In this document: piece after piece, positions 33,805 through 41,839 of the stretch
Layout: the number at the start of each line of letters is the position of its first letter
Position numbering within the stretch: the stretch's first letter is position 1
Assembly (NCBI GenBank): GCA_965230195.1
Contig: OZ245997.1
Coordinates: forward strand, 3,162,001-3,226,000
Length of the DNA: 64,000 bases
DNA from: Putridiphycobacter sp965230195
Lineage (GTDB): Bacteria; Bacteroidota; Bacteroidia; Flavobacteriales_D; Crocinitomicaceae
Direction of reading: 5' to 3'
Translations under genes and position numbers: made by a program
Notes under the pieces: model-generated
Seen by the model: the letters and a program-made list of their open reading frames with translations, nothing else
What the model was told of the DNA's origin: nothing
The model's database searches: none

Positions 33805-34262
33805 ATCCTAATTGTTAGTTAATAGTTTTCTAGTTGATGGTTAATAGTTTCTGGTTTAGGATTTTTGATTTCTAATTCTTGATTTCTGATTACCTACTGC
33901 TTACTACCTACTACTTATTACTTTCTGCCAGTTGTAGTTAATAGTTTTTGGTTTCAGGTAGCGGGGTAACAGGTTTCAGGTTTATATTCTTGATTCACGA
34001 TTTTTGATTTCTGGTTTCAGATTCTCTATTTCTGAGTTATTAATACATGACTAAAGACTAATAACTGAAAGCTAACTACTTAATAGCGGTTGATTGTTGA
34101 TAGTTAGTAGTTTCCAATTTTGATTACCTACTACTAATTACTTTCTACCAGTTGTAGTTACTTGTTTTTGGTTTCAGGTAATGAGGTAACAGGTTTCAGG
34201 TTTATAATTCCTTTAACTAATAACTAATAGCTAACTACTTCCTACTTAATACTTCTATGTAA
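33805..34262 (-). repeat. Dispersed 3'-flank repeat, copy 3 (internally duplicated)
   Basis: The 548-bp spacer between the DUF4349 and nucleotidyltransferase genes is almost entirely repeat sequence and contains no gene. An ~85-bp unit occurs twice as a direct repeat (about 33900-33985 and 34122-34207). Both copies run from CTACTA, TTACTTTCT.CCAGTTGTAG to AACAGGTTTCAGGTTTAT. On the minus strand it begins just after the stop of the nucleotidyltransferase gene (34275). Confidence 0.85.
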
Positions 34263-34274
34263 TCACCTAACAAT

Positions 34275-35678
34275 CTATCCCAACCCGTGCTTCTTACCTA
34301 ACTCCAGCATATAGGCATAGGCATCATTATAGTTGTTTTTTATTTTTCCGTCCAGAATAGCCTCTTTAATTTCACTTTTGATTTCTCCAACTATTTTTGA
34401 TGGTTCAAGACTAAAAGTTTTGATGATTTCCTGTCCGGAAATAGGGGGTTGGAAATTACGGATTTGATCCTTTTCTTCCACATCCTTTAGTTTTTGACGA
34501 ACTTTTTGAAAGTTGTGTTTAAACTTCTGGACTTTCATTTCATTTTTAGAGGTGATATCGGCATTACAAAGTGTCATTAAATCGTCAATATCATCTCCGG
34601 CCTCAAACAATAACCTTCTGACTGCAGAGTCAGTGACATGACCTTTAACCAAAGCAATGGGGCGCAGATGAAGTTTAACCAGTTTCTGAACATACTTCAT
34701 CTTTTGATCCAGCGGTAATTTAAGTCGTCTGAAAATTCCGTGAACCATTCTGGCACCAACATCTTCATGCCCGTGAAAGCTAAAGCCAGCCTTTGCATTA
34801 AATCTTTTTGTCCGCGGTTTGGCAATGTCATGCATAATGGCAGCCCACCTTAACCATAGATCATCTGTTTGGAGAGAGATATTGTCCAAAACTTCAAGCG
34901 TATGATAAAAATTGTCTTTATGAGATTTACCGTCAATGGTTTCAACACCATGCAGGGCAACCATTTCCGGAAAAAACTGATGTAAAAGTTCAGTATTAAA
35001 TAAAAGTTTAAACCCACGCGAAGGTGTTTCTGCGAGAATAATTTTGTTTAACTCGTCAATAATTCTTTCTTCAGAAATAATTTCAAGTCGTTTAGCATTA
35101 GTTTTTAATGCTTTGAGTGCGTTGGATTCAATTTTAAAGCCCAGTTGGGTGGCAAATCGTACAGCTCTCATCATTCGCAGAGGATCATCTGAAAAAGTAA
35201 CTTCAGGGTCGAGTGGAGTTCGAATGATCTTTTTTTCAATGTCTTTTAATCCATCAAAGGGATCTATCACTTCTCCGTATGAACTTTCATTCAGACTTAT
35301 GGCTAAAGCATTAATGGTAAAGTCTCTCCTGTCCTGGTCTTCCTGTAAAGTCCCTTTTTCCACTATTGGTTTTCGGGAATCTCTTGAATAGGATTCTTTC
35401 CGTGCACCAACAAACTCCACCTCAATATCATTGTATTTAAATGCTGCAGTGCCATAATTTTTATAAAAAGCCACTTTTTTTACGCCTAACTCCTCAGCTA
35501 CCTTCTCAGCAAGGAATAAACCATCACCAAGTACAACAACATCCACATCTTTTGATGGTCGTTTAAGAATTAAATCTCTCACAAAACCACCAATTACAAA
35601 ACTCGATAGCCGATTGGCTTTTGAAACCTTTGAAACGGCTTCAAACAGTGGACCTTCTATATCTTTTTTTAAATTCAA
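34275..35678 (-). CDS. cca: CCA tRNA nucleotidyltransferase / poly(A) polymerase family protein with HD domain
   Basis: This 467-residue class II nucleotidyltransferase adds or repairs the tRNA 3' CCA end. The head domain has 'FVIGGFVRDLIL' and the catalytic carboxylates Asp44/Asp46 in 'SKDVDVVVLG'. It continues with 'RRDFTINALAISL' and 'RTPLDPEVTFSDDPLRMMRA'. An HD phosphohydrolase domain follows ('WLRWAAIMHDIAKPRT', about residues 275-400). Separating true CCA-adding activity from poly(A) polymerase by sequence alone is unreliable, so the symbol is tentative. It starts 5 bp after the Sua5/YrdC gene stops, giving a two-gene tRNA maturation operon. Confidence 0.9.
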   Translation of the reverse strand: MNLKKDIEGPLFEAVSKVSKANRLSSFVIGGFVRDLILKRPSKDVDVVVLGDGLFLAEKVAEELGVKKVAFYKNYGTAAFKYNDIEVEFVGARKESYSRDSRKPIVEKGTLQEDQDRRDFTINALAISLNESSYGEVIDPFDGLKDIEKKIIRTPLDPEVTFSDDPLRMMRAVRFATQLGFKIESNALKALKTNAKRLEIISEERIIDELNKIILAETPSRGFKLLFNTELLHQFFPEMVALHGVETIDGKSHKDNFYHTLEVLDNISLQTDDLWLRWAAIMHDIAKPRTKRFNAKAGFSFHGHEDVGARMVHGIFRRLKLPLDQKMKYVQKLVKLHLRPIALVKGHVTDSAVRRLLFEAGDDIDDLMTLCNADITSKNEMKVQKFKHNFQKVRQKLKDVEEKDQIRNFQPPISGQEIIKTFSLEPSKIVGEIKSEIKEAILDGKIKNNYNDAYAYMLELGKKHGLG

Positions 35679-35683
35679 AACTG

Positions 35684-36244
35684 CTATTTTCTTATAATTT
35701 TTACTTCACCGTTTTCACTAATTTTAATGATTTGTGAAGGTTTACTGCTTTCGTTCTCAAATTGGGGATCAACCACAAAATCCACCATGTTTTTAATAGT
35801 ATCGTCAATATCCCCAAATTGCTTAGGGTATGGATGATTGGAGATATTGGCTGAGGTTGATACCAATCCATGCTTTAATCGAGTCATCAATTGATTTGAG
35901 AAACCTGCTTTGATCATCCGGATTGCAATACTGTTATCATCAGCCATTATTTTTGATGAAACGGCCCGACCTTTAGGGTAAATAATGGTTAAGGGTCTAT
36001 CTGCATAATCAATCAGATCATAACAAACGTCCGGAATTACCTCGGTATATCGGTTTAAGAGCATTTCAGAGTTAACTAAAAGAATAAAGCTCTTGTCAGG
36101 TGGCCTTTGCTTAATCTCGTTAATTTTTTGAATAGCTTCCTCATTATTCGGGTCACAACCCAATCCCCAAATGGTATCAGTAGGATAAAGGATCACTCCA
36201 CCGTCACGAACGATTTTTGCTGCTTCTTCAATTTGATTTTTCAC
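35684..36244 (-). CDS. L-threonylcarbamoyladenylate synthase (Sua5/YciO/YrdC family)
   Basis: The 186-residue cytoplasmic enzyme makes threonylcarbamoyl-AMP for the t6A37 modification of ANN-decoding tRNAs. Motifs are 'GGVILYPTDTIWGLGCDPNN', 'KQRPPDKSFILLV', 'PLTIIYPKG', 'SIAIRMIKAGF' and 'GLVSTSANIS', the complete YrdC fold with its ATP/threonine site. There is no C-terminal Sua5 domain, so it is the short form. It is cotranscribed with the tRNA nucleotidyltransferase (5 bp spacing). A hairpin on its 5' side terminates the preceding T9SS gene. Confidence 0.93.
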   Translation of the reverse strand: MKNQIEEAAKIVRDGGVILYPTDTIWGLGCDPNNEEAIQKINEIKQRPPDKSFILLVNSEMLLNRYTEVIPDVCYDLIDYADRPLTIIYPKGRAVSSKIMADDNSIAIRMIKAGFSNQLMTRLKHGLVSTSANISNHPYPKQFGDIDDTIKNMVDFVVDPQFENESSKPSQIIKISENGEVKIIRK

Positions 36245-36256
36245 TCCGCAAAAATA

Positions 36257-36288
36257 AAAAAACCATCTATATAAAAAGATGGTTTTTT
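36257..36288 (-). terminator. Rho-independent terminator after the T9SS protein gene
   Basis: The inverted repeat AAAAAACCATCT (36257-36268) / AGATGGTTTTTT (36277-36288) has an 8-nt loop. It follows the stop at 36311 on the minus strand; the flanking A/T runs would also work in the other direction. Confidence 0.8.
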
Positions 36289-36310
36289 AAATATTGTAAG
36301 GTGTAGGTGT

Positions 36311-37330
36311 TTATTTAACAATTAATTTTTTTGTTAAAGTTGATCCCTGACTTTTTATTTGAACAAAGTATATACCTGCATTCAAATCTTCAATATTAAT
36401 ATTTTGCTTCGGAGATGTAATTCTATCAGAATAAACTATTTTACCAATAGTATTGAATATTTCTATTGTTCCGTTAGTCTCGGTAGTTGTTACAAATACA
36501 TTTTTGTCAGCCGGATTAGGATACAGTTTTAATTCCAGTGGTTTTGAAACTGTTTCATTACTCAAATGGAATCCTGAATCTTCTGTTGACCAAATTGTCT
36601 TAAGATTAATATTTCCGGCTAATGAAAGATCTGCATTGATTTCACCATGTATAAATACCGGGAAGTTAGTAGGAGTACTTTGTGTATAATAAGCATAGCT
36701 TGTTCTGGTAAATATAATTGTTTGCCCCAAAACGGTTCCACTTGATGACTCTACCGTTTTTACACGAATAACATCAGTATATGTGCTTCCCGGAAGCATT
36801 AAAGTTCCCGTACCATCAGCCAAAACAGTAGTTGTTCCGGTTAAAGGAACAGTACCAATACTAGGTACAACAGCTTCTCCCGAAATATTGTCATTAACAT
36901 TATCATTCAAGGCCATTGGCAATTGTAAGCCAATCATGTCGTTGTTGTTGTACTTAATTAAATAATCATTTGCCCCGGAAGTAAATTTAAAACCATGAAT
37001 AATTACATCATTCCCTACATTACTAAAAAAAGTTTGAGGTCCTTCACTGAACAATTCGTGATATTGAGCGTTAGGAAAATCAGATTGATTTGGTGAATCA
37101 GCAATGTAAACAACAGTATCTTTCACTGCTCCGGAATTATCTGCCATTAATACAGTGCTGTAATCCCAGGTAACACCTGCTCCGTTCACAGCATCCAGAT
37201 TTGTGGTACTGGTATCTACCGCATAATAATTAATCACGTTAGTAGCCGTTAATGTATCATTAACACCAATTGTTTGAGCAATCCCAACACCTGCAGAATA
37301 CAACAGGGATAAAAGTAAAATTTTTTTCAT
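36311..37330 (-). CDS. Secreted protein of unknown function with T9SS type A sorting domain
   Basis: The 339-residue product has a signal peptide (about 1-18, ending 'GVGIAQ'). A ~245-residue beta-rich region contains 'AVNGAGVTWDYSTVLM', 'QYHELFSEGPQTFFS' and 'TSYAYYTQSTPTNFPVF'. The T9SS type A domain starts at 'KLYPNPADKNVFV' and ends 'GSTLTKKLIVK'. The middle region is not a family I can name, though such 'WDYS' openings recur in secreted Bacteroidota proteins. It is monocistronic, with a strong terminator. Confidence 0.82.
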   Translation of the reverse strand: MKKILLLSLLYSAGVGIAQTIGVNDTLTATNVINYYAVDTSTTNLDAVNGAGVTWDYSTVLMADNSGAVKDTVVYIADSPNQSDFPNAQYHELFSEGPQTFFSNVGNDVIIHGFKFTSGANDYLIKYNNNDMIGLQLPMALNDNVNDNISGEAVVPSIGTVPLTGTTTVLADGTGTLMLPGSTYTDVIRVKTVESSSGTVLGQTIIFTRTSYAYYTQSTPTNFPVFIHGEINADLSLAGNINLKTIWSTEDSGFHLSNETVSKPLELKLYPNPADKNVFVTTTETNGTIEIFNTIGKIVYSDRITSPKQNINIEDLNAGIYFVQIKSQGSTLTKKLIVK

Positions 37331-37401
37331 ATTTTTTTGGTTTTGGTTTTCCTAGTTTCTTACAAATTAACACTTTTGTAAACGAATTTAAAAGGAAAAG
37401 G

Positions 37402-39660
37402 TTGACTGATTTCAAAAAATTATCAAAAATTATCATAATTTTTATAGGTCTGATTAGTGTAATCCTCTGTTTTGGCATTAAAAACATTTCCTTTGATTAC
37501 GATTTTACTTCCTTTTACGAAGAGAACGATATCGACACCAAATTCTTTAATGAACACAAGGAAAGGTATGGTTCGGACAATGACTTTGTATTTATATCAC
37601 TGGATTGTGCAACAGGTGTTTTCAATACCAAATTTCTTAACAACGCCAAATCATTTGTGGATGAGTTGAATGAAGACTCTTTGGTGATTAATGCCATATG
37701 TCTGACTAATATGAGTGAGTACATCAAAACGCCGTTTTCACGATTGGCGATAAAAGTACCCTATCTTACCATTTGCGATACTTGCGATTATATAAACGAC
37801 TCTGTTAAAATATACAGCAGGCCTGAGATTAAGAACTTCTTTATTAATCGAACGGCAACAGGGCTTTTAGTTAAGGTTGATCATCAGCAATACTTGTCTA
37901 AAGAAAAATGTGACTTCTTAAAGCAAAGCATTGATAATTTACTGGATAAGCATGGTATGAATAATTTTCATTATGCCGGACGAGCCATTGGGCAGAGTTA
38001 TTATATTGAAACCATGCGGTTTGAAACGCTGTTCTTTTTAAGTCTTTCTTTCTTAATGGTGATTGTTTTTCTCTTTTTTTCCTTCAGGTCATGGTGGGGA
38101 ATTTGGTTGCCATTAATTATCGTGACCTTTTCAATGGTATGGATAATTGGCTTGATGGGGCTGGTAGGGGAGCCGATAAATATCATGTTGACCATATTGC
38201 CAACTATTATATTTATAGTAGCTATGTCGGATGTCATTCATCTGGTGTCCAAATATCTGGAAGAGCTAAGGATGGGAAAATCGAATACTGATGCTGTTAA
38301 GGTAGCGTATAAAGAAGTTGGATTAGCCACTTTATTGACATCCATTACAACGGCAATTGGTTTTTTAAGCTTGTTAACGGTACCACTGCAACCAATCAGA
38401 GTTTTTGGTATTTATACCGCCTTAGGGGTTCTTATTTCCTTTGTTTTGGCTTACACCTTATTACCAGCCCTTTTGATACTTGTAAAACCACCCAAATTAC
38501 ATAAAAAAAGAATCGTTCATAATTTTTGGTACAAGACTTTACACCAGTTGTTTAAGTTGATTTTAAGACAGAGACTTAAATTACTCTATGGTTTTATTAT
38601 TCTGGTAACTGCTTCTGTTATTGGAATATTACGTGTGGAATCGGATTATTTTTTACTGGAAGATTTGAAAGAAGATAACCCTATGCGGGCGCAATTCAAT
38701 TATTTTGATGAGGAGTATATGGGGTTAAGACCATTTGAACTTTCAGTTGAGGTAAGAGATTCTTCCAGATCAGTCTATAATTATGAAGTGCTGCAGGAAA
38801 TCGCTAAGCTGGATTCATTTTTAGTCCGTGATTATGGTTTAACCCAAACTTTTTCTTTGGTTTCAATTCTTAAAATTGCCCACAGAACCGAGCATGGAGG
38901 ACAAACGGCCTATTATAAGATGCCTAATGAAAAAGAAACAAAAGATTACCTGAAAACTATCAGGAAAATAAGAAGTCAGGAAATACTCTCGGTATTAGTG
39001 GATTCAACTGAGCAGTTTACACGAATTTCCAGCACTCATGGTGACATTGGAAAGCAGGCAACTTCGATTAAGAATGACAGATTGTACCGTTTTATTGATG
39101 AATACATTGATCAGGATTTGATTGATATCAGACTGACCGGAACCGGACATTTGCTTGATAAAAATATGAATACCATCTCCAAAAACCTGACTCTGGGACT
39201 GGTTCTGGCTATAATCATTGTATCTGTTTTGATGGGGTTCCTGTACAGGTCACCAAAAATGGTATTTATAGCTCTAATTCCAAATATGTTGCCTTTATTG
39301 TTGCTTGCTGCAATACTTGGTTATTTTGGTATAGATTTAAAAGTGTCAACAGCCATTATTTTTACCATTGCCTTTGGAATAGCGGTTGATGATACAATTC
39401 ATTTTATGAGTAAGTTCAAACTTGAACTAAATAAAGGGAAAAAGGTTTTGTATGCCTTAAAACGAACTTATCTTTCAACCGGACGCGCTATTGTACTCAC
39501 GTCATTAATCATTTGTTCCGGTTTTCTACTATTGATTTTTTCTGACTTTCTGGGTACATTTTATGTTGGTTTACTGATTAGCCTGACACTTGTTTTTGCA
39601 TTGTTAGCTGATTTGTTTTTGTTGCCTGTGCTGATACTTTTTTTCTACCGAAAGAAATAG
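37402..39660 (+). CDS. RND/MMPL superfamily transporter (patched-like, single polypeptide)
   Basis: The product is 752 residues from a TTG at 37402. The frame stays open back to an ATG at 37270, but that would overlap the divergent gene and add residues unlike a transporter start. Topology is typical: one helix, a large extracytoplasmic loop, five helices, then the same again. Conserved membrane motifs are 'MSDVIHLVSKYLEE' and 'GIAVDDTIHFMSKF', with the Asp pairs used for proton coupling. Relatives export lipids, hopanoids or other hydrophobic molecules; no membrane-fusion or outer-membrane partner is adjacent. An SPFH protein gene follows 31 bp downstream. Confidence 0.88.
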   Translation: MTDFKKLSKIIIIFIGLISVILCFGIKNISFDYDFTSFYEENDIDTKFFNEHKERYGSDNDFVFISLDCATGVFNTKFLNNAKSFVDELNEDSLVINAICLTNMSEYIKTPFSRLAIKVPYLTICDTCDYINDSVKIYSRPEIKNFFINRTATGLLVKVDHQQYLSKEKCDFLKQSIDNLLDKHGMNNFHYAGRAIGQSYYIETMRFETLFFLSLSFLMVIVFLFFSFRSWWGIWLPLIIVTFSMVWIIGLMGLVGEPINIMLTILPTIIFIVAMSDVIHLVSKYLEELRMGKSNTDAVKVAYKEVGLATLLTSITTAIGFLSLLTVPLQPIRVFGIYTALGVLISFVLAYTLLPALLILVKPPKLHKKRIVHNFWYKTLHQLFKLILRQRLKLLYGFIILVTASVIGILRVESDYFLLEDLKEDNPMRAQFNYFDEEYMGLRPFELSVEVRDSSRSVYNYEVLQEIAKLDSFLVRDYGLTQTFSLVSILKIAHRTEHGGQTAYYKMPNEKETKDYLKTIRKIRSQEILSVLVDSTEQFTRISSTHGDIGKQATSIKNDRLYRFIDEYIDQDLIDIRLTGTGHLLDKNMNTISKNLTLGLVLAIIIVSVLMGFLYRSPKMVFIALIPNMLPLLLLAAILGYFGIDLKVSTAIIFTIAFGIAVDDTIHFMSKFKLELNKGKKVLYALKRTYLSTGRAIVLTSLIICSGFLLLIFSDFLGTFYVGLLISLTLVFALLADLFLLPVLILFFYRKK

Positions 39661-39668
39661 TAAATTTG
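39661..39668 (+). promoter_or_regulatory. Predicted -7 box for the SPFH gene
   Basis: TAAATTTG begins at the base after the TAG stop of the RND transporter and lies 23 bp before the ATG at 39692. The SPFH gene may therefore be transcribed independently of the transporter. Confidence 0.5.
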
Positions 39669-39691
39669 TACACAACTTAAAACTCAAGAAA

Positions 39692-40501
39692 ATGAACGAA
39701 ATACCAAAAAGACTGATTGCATTAATTGCCGTTGTGCTAATTTTTGTAGTTGTATTGTTTAAGTCATCAATCACCATAAATGCCGGAGAAAACGGTGTGC
39801 TTTTCCAAACATTTGGAGATGGGGTATATACTGAGCGTCCTTATGATGAAGGGTTCCACATTATTGCACCATGGAATGATATGATCATTTATGAAGTAAG
39901 ACAACAGAAGATACAAGAGTCTATGGCTGTTCTTTCTTCAAATGGATTAGAGATTAAAGTGGATGTTACTTTGCAATTTCAACCTATTAAGGGAAAATTA
40001 CCATTATTGCATCAGGAGAAGGGGACAACTTATATTGAAGATATTGTAAGACCGGCTATCCGTTCAGCAACCAGAAGTGTAATTGGACGATATACACCTG
40101 AGGAAATTTATTCATCAAAAAGAGATGTTATACAAACTGAAATTTTTGCGGAGACCAAGATTATTGTCGAAAAACAATACATTCAGGTGAATGAAGTACT
40201 GGTTAGAGACATTACGCTACCTCCAACAATTAAAGGAGCGATTGAAGAAAAACTGAAGCAGGAACAGGAATCATTACAATATGAATTCAGATTGCAAAAA
40301 GAAAAGAAAGAGGCGGAACGAATCAGGATTGCAGCAGAAGGTAAAGCAGAAGCTAACAAGATTTTGAACGCGTCATTAACACCAAATATTCTGAAAGAAA
40401 AAGGTATTGAGGCCACTTTGGAATTATCAAAATCACCTAACTCAAAAGTAATTGTAGTTGGGGGAGATGATGGTTTGCCTTTGATATTAGGTAATAATTA
40501 A
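39692..40501 (+). CDS. Prohibitin-like SPFH/Band 7 membrane protein
   Basis: The 269-residue protein has an N-terminal transmembrane anchor (about 8-25, 'LIALIAVVLIFVVVLF'). The SPFH domain follows: 'VLFQTFGDGVYTERPYDEGF', 'PWNDMIIYEVRQQK', 'SSNGLEIKVDVTLQF' and 'RPAIRSATRSVIGRYTPEEI'. A C-terminal coiled coil reads 'EEKLKQEQESLQYEFRLQ'. These are the marks of the prohibitin subgroup, whose members form large ring assemblies that organise membrane domains and FtsH-type proteolysis. No protease gene is adjacent. A strong bidirectional hairpin ends the gene. Confidence 0.9.
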   Translation: MNEIPKRLIALIAVVLIFVVVLFKSSITINAGENGVLFQTFGDGVYTERPYDEGFHIIAPWNDMIIYEVRQQKIQESMAVLSSNGLEIKVDVTLQFQPIKGKLPLLHQEKGTTYIEDIVRPAIRSATRSVIGRYTPEEIYSSKRDVIQTEIFAETKIIVEKQYIQVNEVLVRDITLPPTIKGAIEEKLKQEQESLQYEFRLQKEKKEAERIRIAAEGKAEANKILNASLTPNILKEKGIEATLELSKSPNSKVIVVGGDDGLPLILGNN

Positions 40502-40518
40502 GTCAGGCAATTGAACAT

Positions 40519-40550
40519 AAAAAAAGCGCATTCATGAATGCGCTTTTTTT
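40519..40550. terminator. Bidirectional Rho-independent terminator after the SPFH gene
   Basis: A perfect 32-bp palindrome with the GC core AGCGCATTCATGAATGCGCT is flanked by A and T runs. It lies 18 bp past the SPFH stop. It is oriented to stop transcription from both sides. Confidence 0.92.
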
Positions 40551-40554
40551 ATGT

Positions 40555-40858
40555 TTTTAAGTTATTAGTTGGATGTTGATAGTCAATTGTTCCTGATTGT
40601 TGATTTCCAATTTCTAACTATTGACTAAAGACTAATAAGCTAATTACTTGATATTTTTTATTATCTATCGGTTTATAAGTTACTCGTTAATAGTTGTTCG
40701 GCTTTGGTTTCAGTTGACGGGCTAACAGGTTTCAGGTTTAGATTTATGATTTTCAATTTCTGATTCTCTGTTTCCAGCTATTAACTAATGACTAATAACT
40801 ATAGACCAACAGCTAACTACTTAATACTTCCTACTCAGTATTTTCTACTTTTATCTAT
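40555..40858 (-). repeat. Dispersed 3'-flank repeat, copy 4
   Basis: This is a non-coding spacer with no gene. The segment about 40705-40855 is nearly identical to the reverse complement of about 56205-56345 (shared words ATTTATGATTTTCAATTTCT and GATTCTCTGTTTCCAGCTAT). On the minus strand it follows directly after the stop of the coiled-coil protein gene (40862). Confidence 0.88.
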
Positions 40859-40861
40859 GAT

Positions 40862-41518
40862 TTAAAGATTTTTTCCTTTTTTAACTTTTTCTTCCAGTTC
40901 TTCCAATAGTTTTTCAGCTTTTTCAATCTTTTCCTTTTTAAGATCGTAATCTTCAACTGAAATTTTACCATTTTTTAGCTCTTCCTGAAGTTGTTTTTTT
41001 GCCTCTTCAATTTTAGCCTTTGCATCTTTAACTTTCGCATCTCCATTGTTGACGGCATCATTAAGTTGTTTTTCTTTTTCAATCTTGTGGGCGTTGGCCT
41101 CCTCTTTAGCTTTTTTGGCTTCAGCCTTGGTATTTCCAACAGCTCTCTTTTCAGCACTTTTGGTAGCTTTTATCTCCGTTTTAACATCCTCAATTACATC
41201 ATCTTTATGTTCTTCAATCACCTCTAAAAGTTCTTCTTTCTTTTCCTGTACTTCAGCATTAGTCTTTGCGTTTTCTACCGCTTCAACTTTTTTATCAACT
41301 TCTTTTTTAATTTGATGTTCTGTATCCTCAAGTCCATGCCGGCTTTCCTCAACCATTTCATGTTGAATCCTTTTAGCTTCAGCTTTTGATTTTTCTTCCG
41401 CTTTCTGAAGGCTTTCCTTTTTAAACTTTTGAACTTTTTCCTGGGTTTCTTCCTGGGCTTTAATCGTTCCTGCAATTAAAAGGGTAGCCGCTAATAATAA
41501 TGTGTTTATTCTCTTCAT
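40862..41518 (-). CDS. Exported highly charged coiled-coil protein
   Basis: The 218-residue protein has a signal peptide (about 1-21, 'NTLLLAATLLIAGTIKAQ'). Almost uninterrupted Lys/Glu/Ala-rich alpha-helical sequence follows ('KKESLQKAEEKSKAEAKRI', 'KEEANAHKIEKEKQLNDAV', 'LEELEEKVKKGKNL'). No catalytic motif is visible. The composition suggests a long periplasmic coiled coil with a structural or stress-protective role; I cannot assign a family. It lies 12 bp downstream of a small lipoprotein gene and probably shares its transcript. Long antisense frames here come from the skewed Lys/Glu codon use. Confidence 0.8.
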   Translation of the reverse strand: MKRINTLLLAATLLIAGTIKAQEETQEKVQKFKKESLQKAEEKSKAEAKRIQHEMVEESRHGLEDTEHQIKKEVDKKVEAVENAKTNAEVQEKKEELLEVIEEHKDDVIEDVKTEIKATKSAEKRAVGNTKAEAKKAKEEANAHKIEKEKQLNDAVNNGDAKVKDAKAKIEEAKKQLQEELKNGKISVEDYDLKKEKIEKAEKLLEELEEKVKKGKNL

Positions 41519-41530
41519 TGTCTTAATTTT

Positions 41531-41749
41531 CTATAATTCGTTTAATGCTGCATCAAGTTTGCTTACGGATTGTTCAATTTCATTTGCCGCCTCTTCCAAA
41601 ACAACCGACATGGAATCAATACTATTCACTTCAGCAGTAACAGTTTCAACTTCTTCTGGCGACATATCAGTTGTTTCATTACTTTCGTCTCCACCTCCGC
41701 AACTTGTTAACAATGCTAAAACAAAGACTGTTCCAATTATTTTTTTCAT
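41531..41749 (-). CDS. Small lipoprotein of unknown function
   Basis: The 72-residue precursor has a lipoprotein signal peptide and lipobox ('VLALLTSCGGGDE', lipidated Cys17). The mature tail is short, acidic and helical ('SPEEVETVTAEVNSIDSMSV', 'ANEIEQSVSKLDAALNEL'). The run of acidic residues right after the Cys-Gly-Gly-Gly resembles the lipoprotein export signal for surface display in Bacteroidota. The helical tail could pair with the coiled-coil protein encoded 12 bp downstream. It is too small to recognise a family. Confidence 0.75.
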   Translation of the reverse strand: MKKIIGTVFVLALLTSCGGGDESNETTDMSPEEVETVTAEVNSIDSMSVVLEEAANEIEQSVSKLDAALNEL

Positions 41750-41783
41750 ATTATAACGTTTTGATTTAAAGCTACAATATAAT

Positions 41784-41815
41784 AAAAAAACGCTCCCAAA
41801 TTTGAGAGCGTTTTT
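41784..41815 (-). terminator. Rho-independent terminator after the TonB receptor/DUF5689 operon
   Basis: The inverted repeat AAAAACGCTC / GAGCGTTTTT surrounds CCAAATTTGA. It lies 25 bp past the stop at 41840 on the minus strand, with a T-run on that strand. Confidence 0.85.
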
Positions 41816-41839
41816 AAAACTGTTATTTTCTGTGGTGAA

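Noticed and set aside
31800..34262. Repeat-rich spacers as insertion sequences or MITEs
   Set aside because: There is no transposase, no convincing terminal inverted repeats and no visible target-site duplication. They are kept only as a dispersed repeat family of unknown origin.
37270..37401. Longer start (ATG at 37270) for the RND transporter
   Set aside because: It overlaps the coding start of the divergent T9SS gene and its promoter, and the extra residues do not resemble a transporter N-terminus. The TTG at 37402 directly precedes the first membrane helix.
40975..41475. Several overlapping frames on both strands in the coiled-coil gene
   Set aside because: They arise from the biased AAA/GAA codon use of the real minus-strand gene and have no signal or family features.
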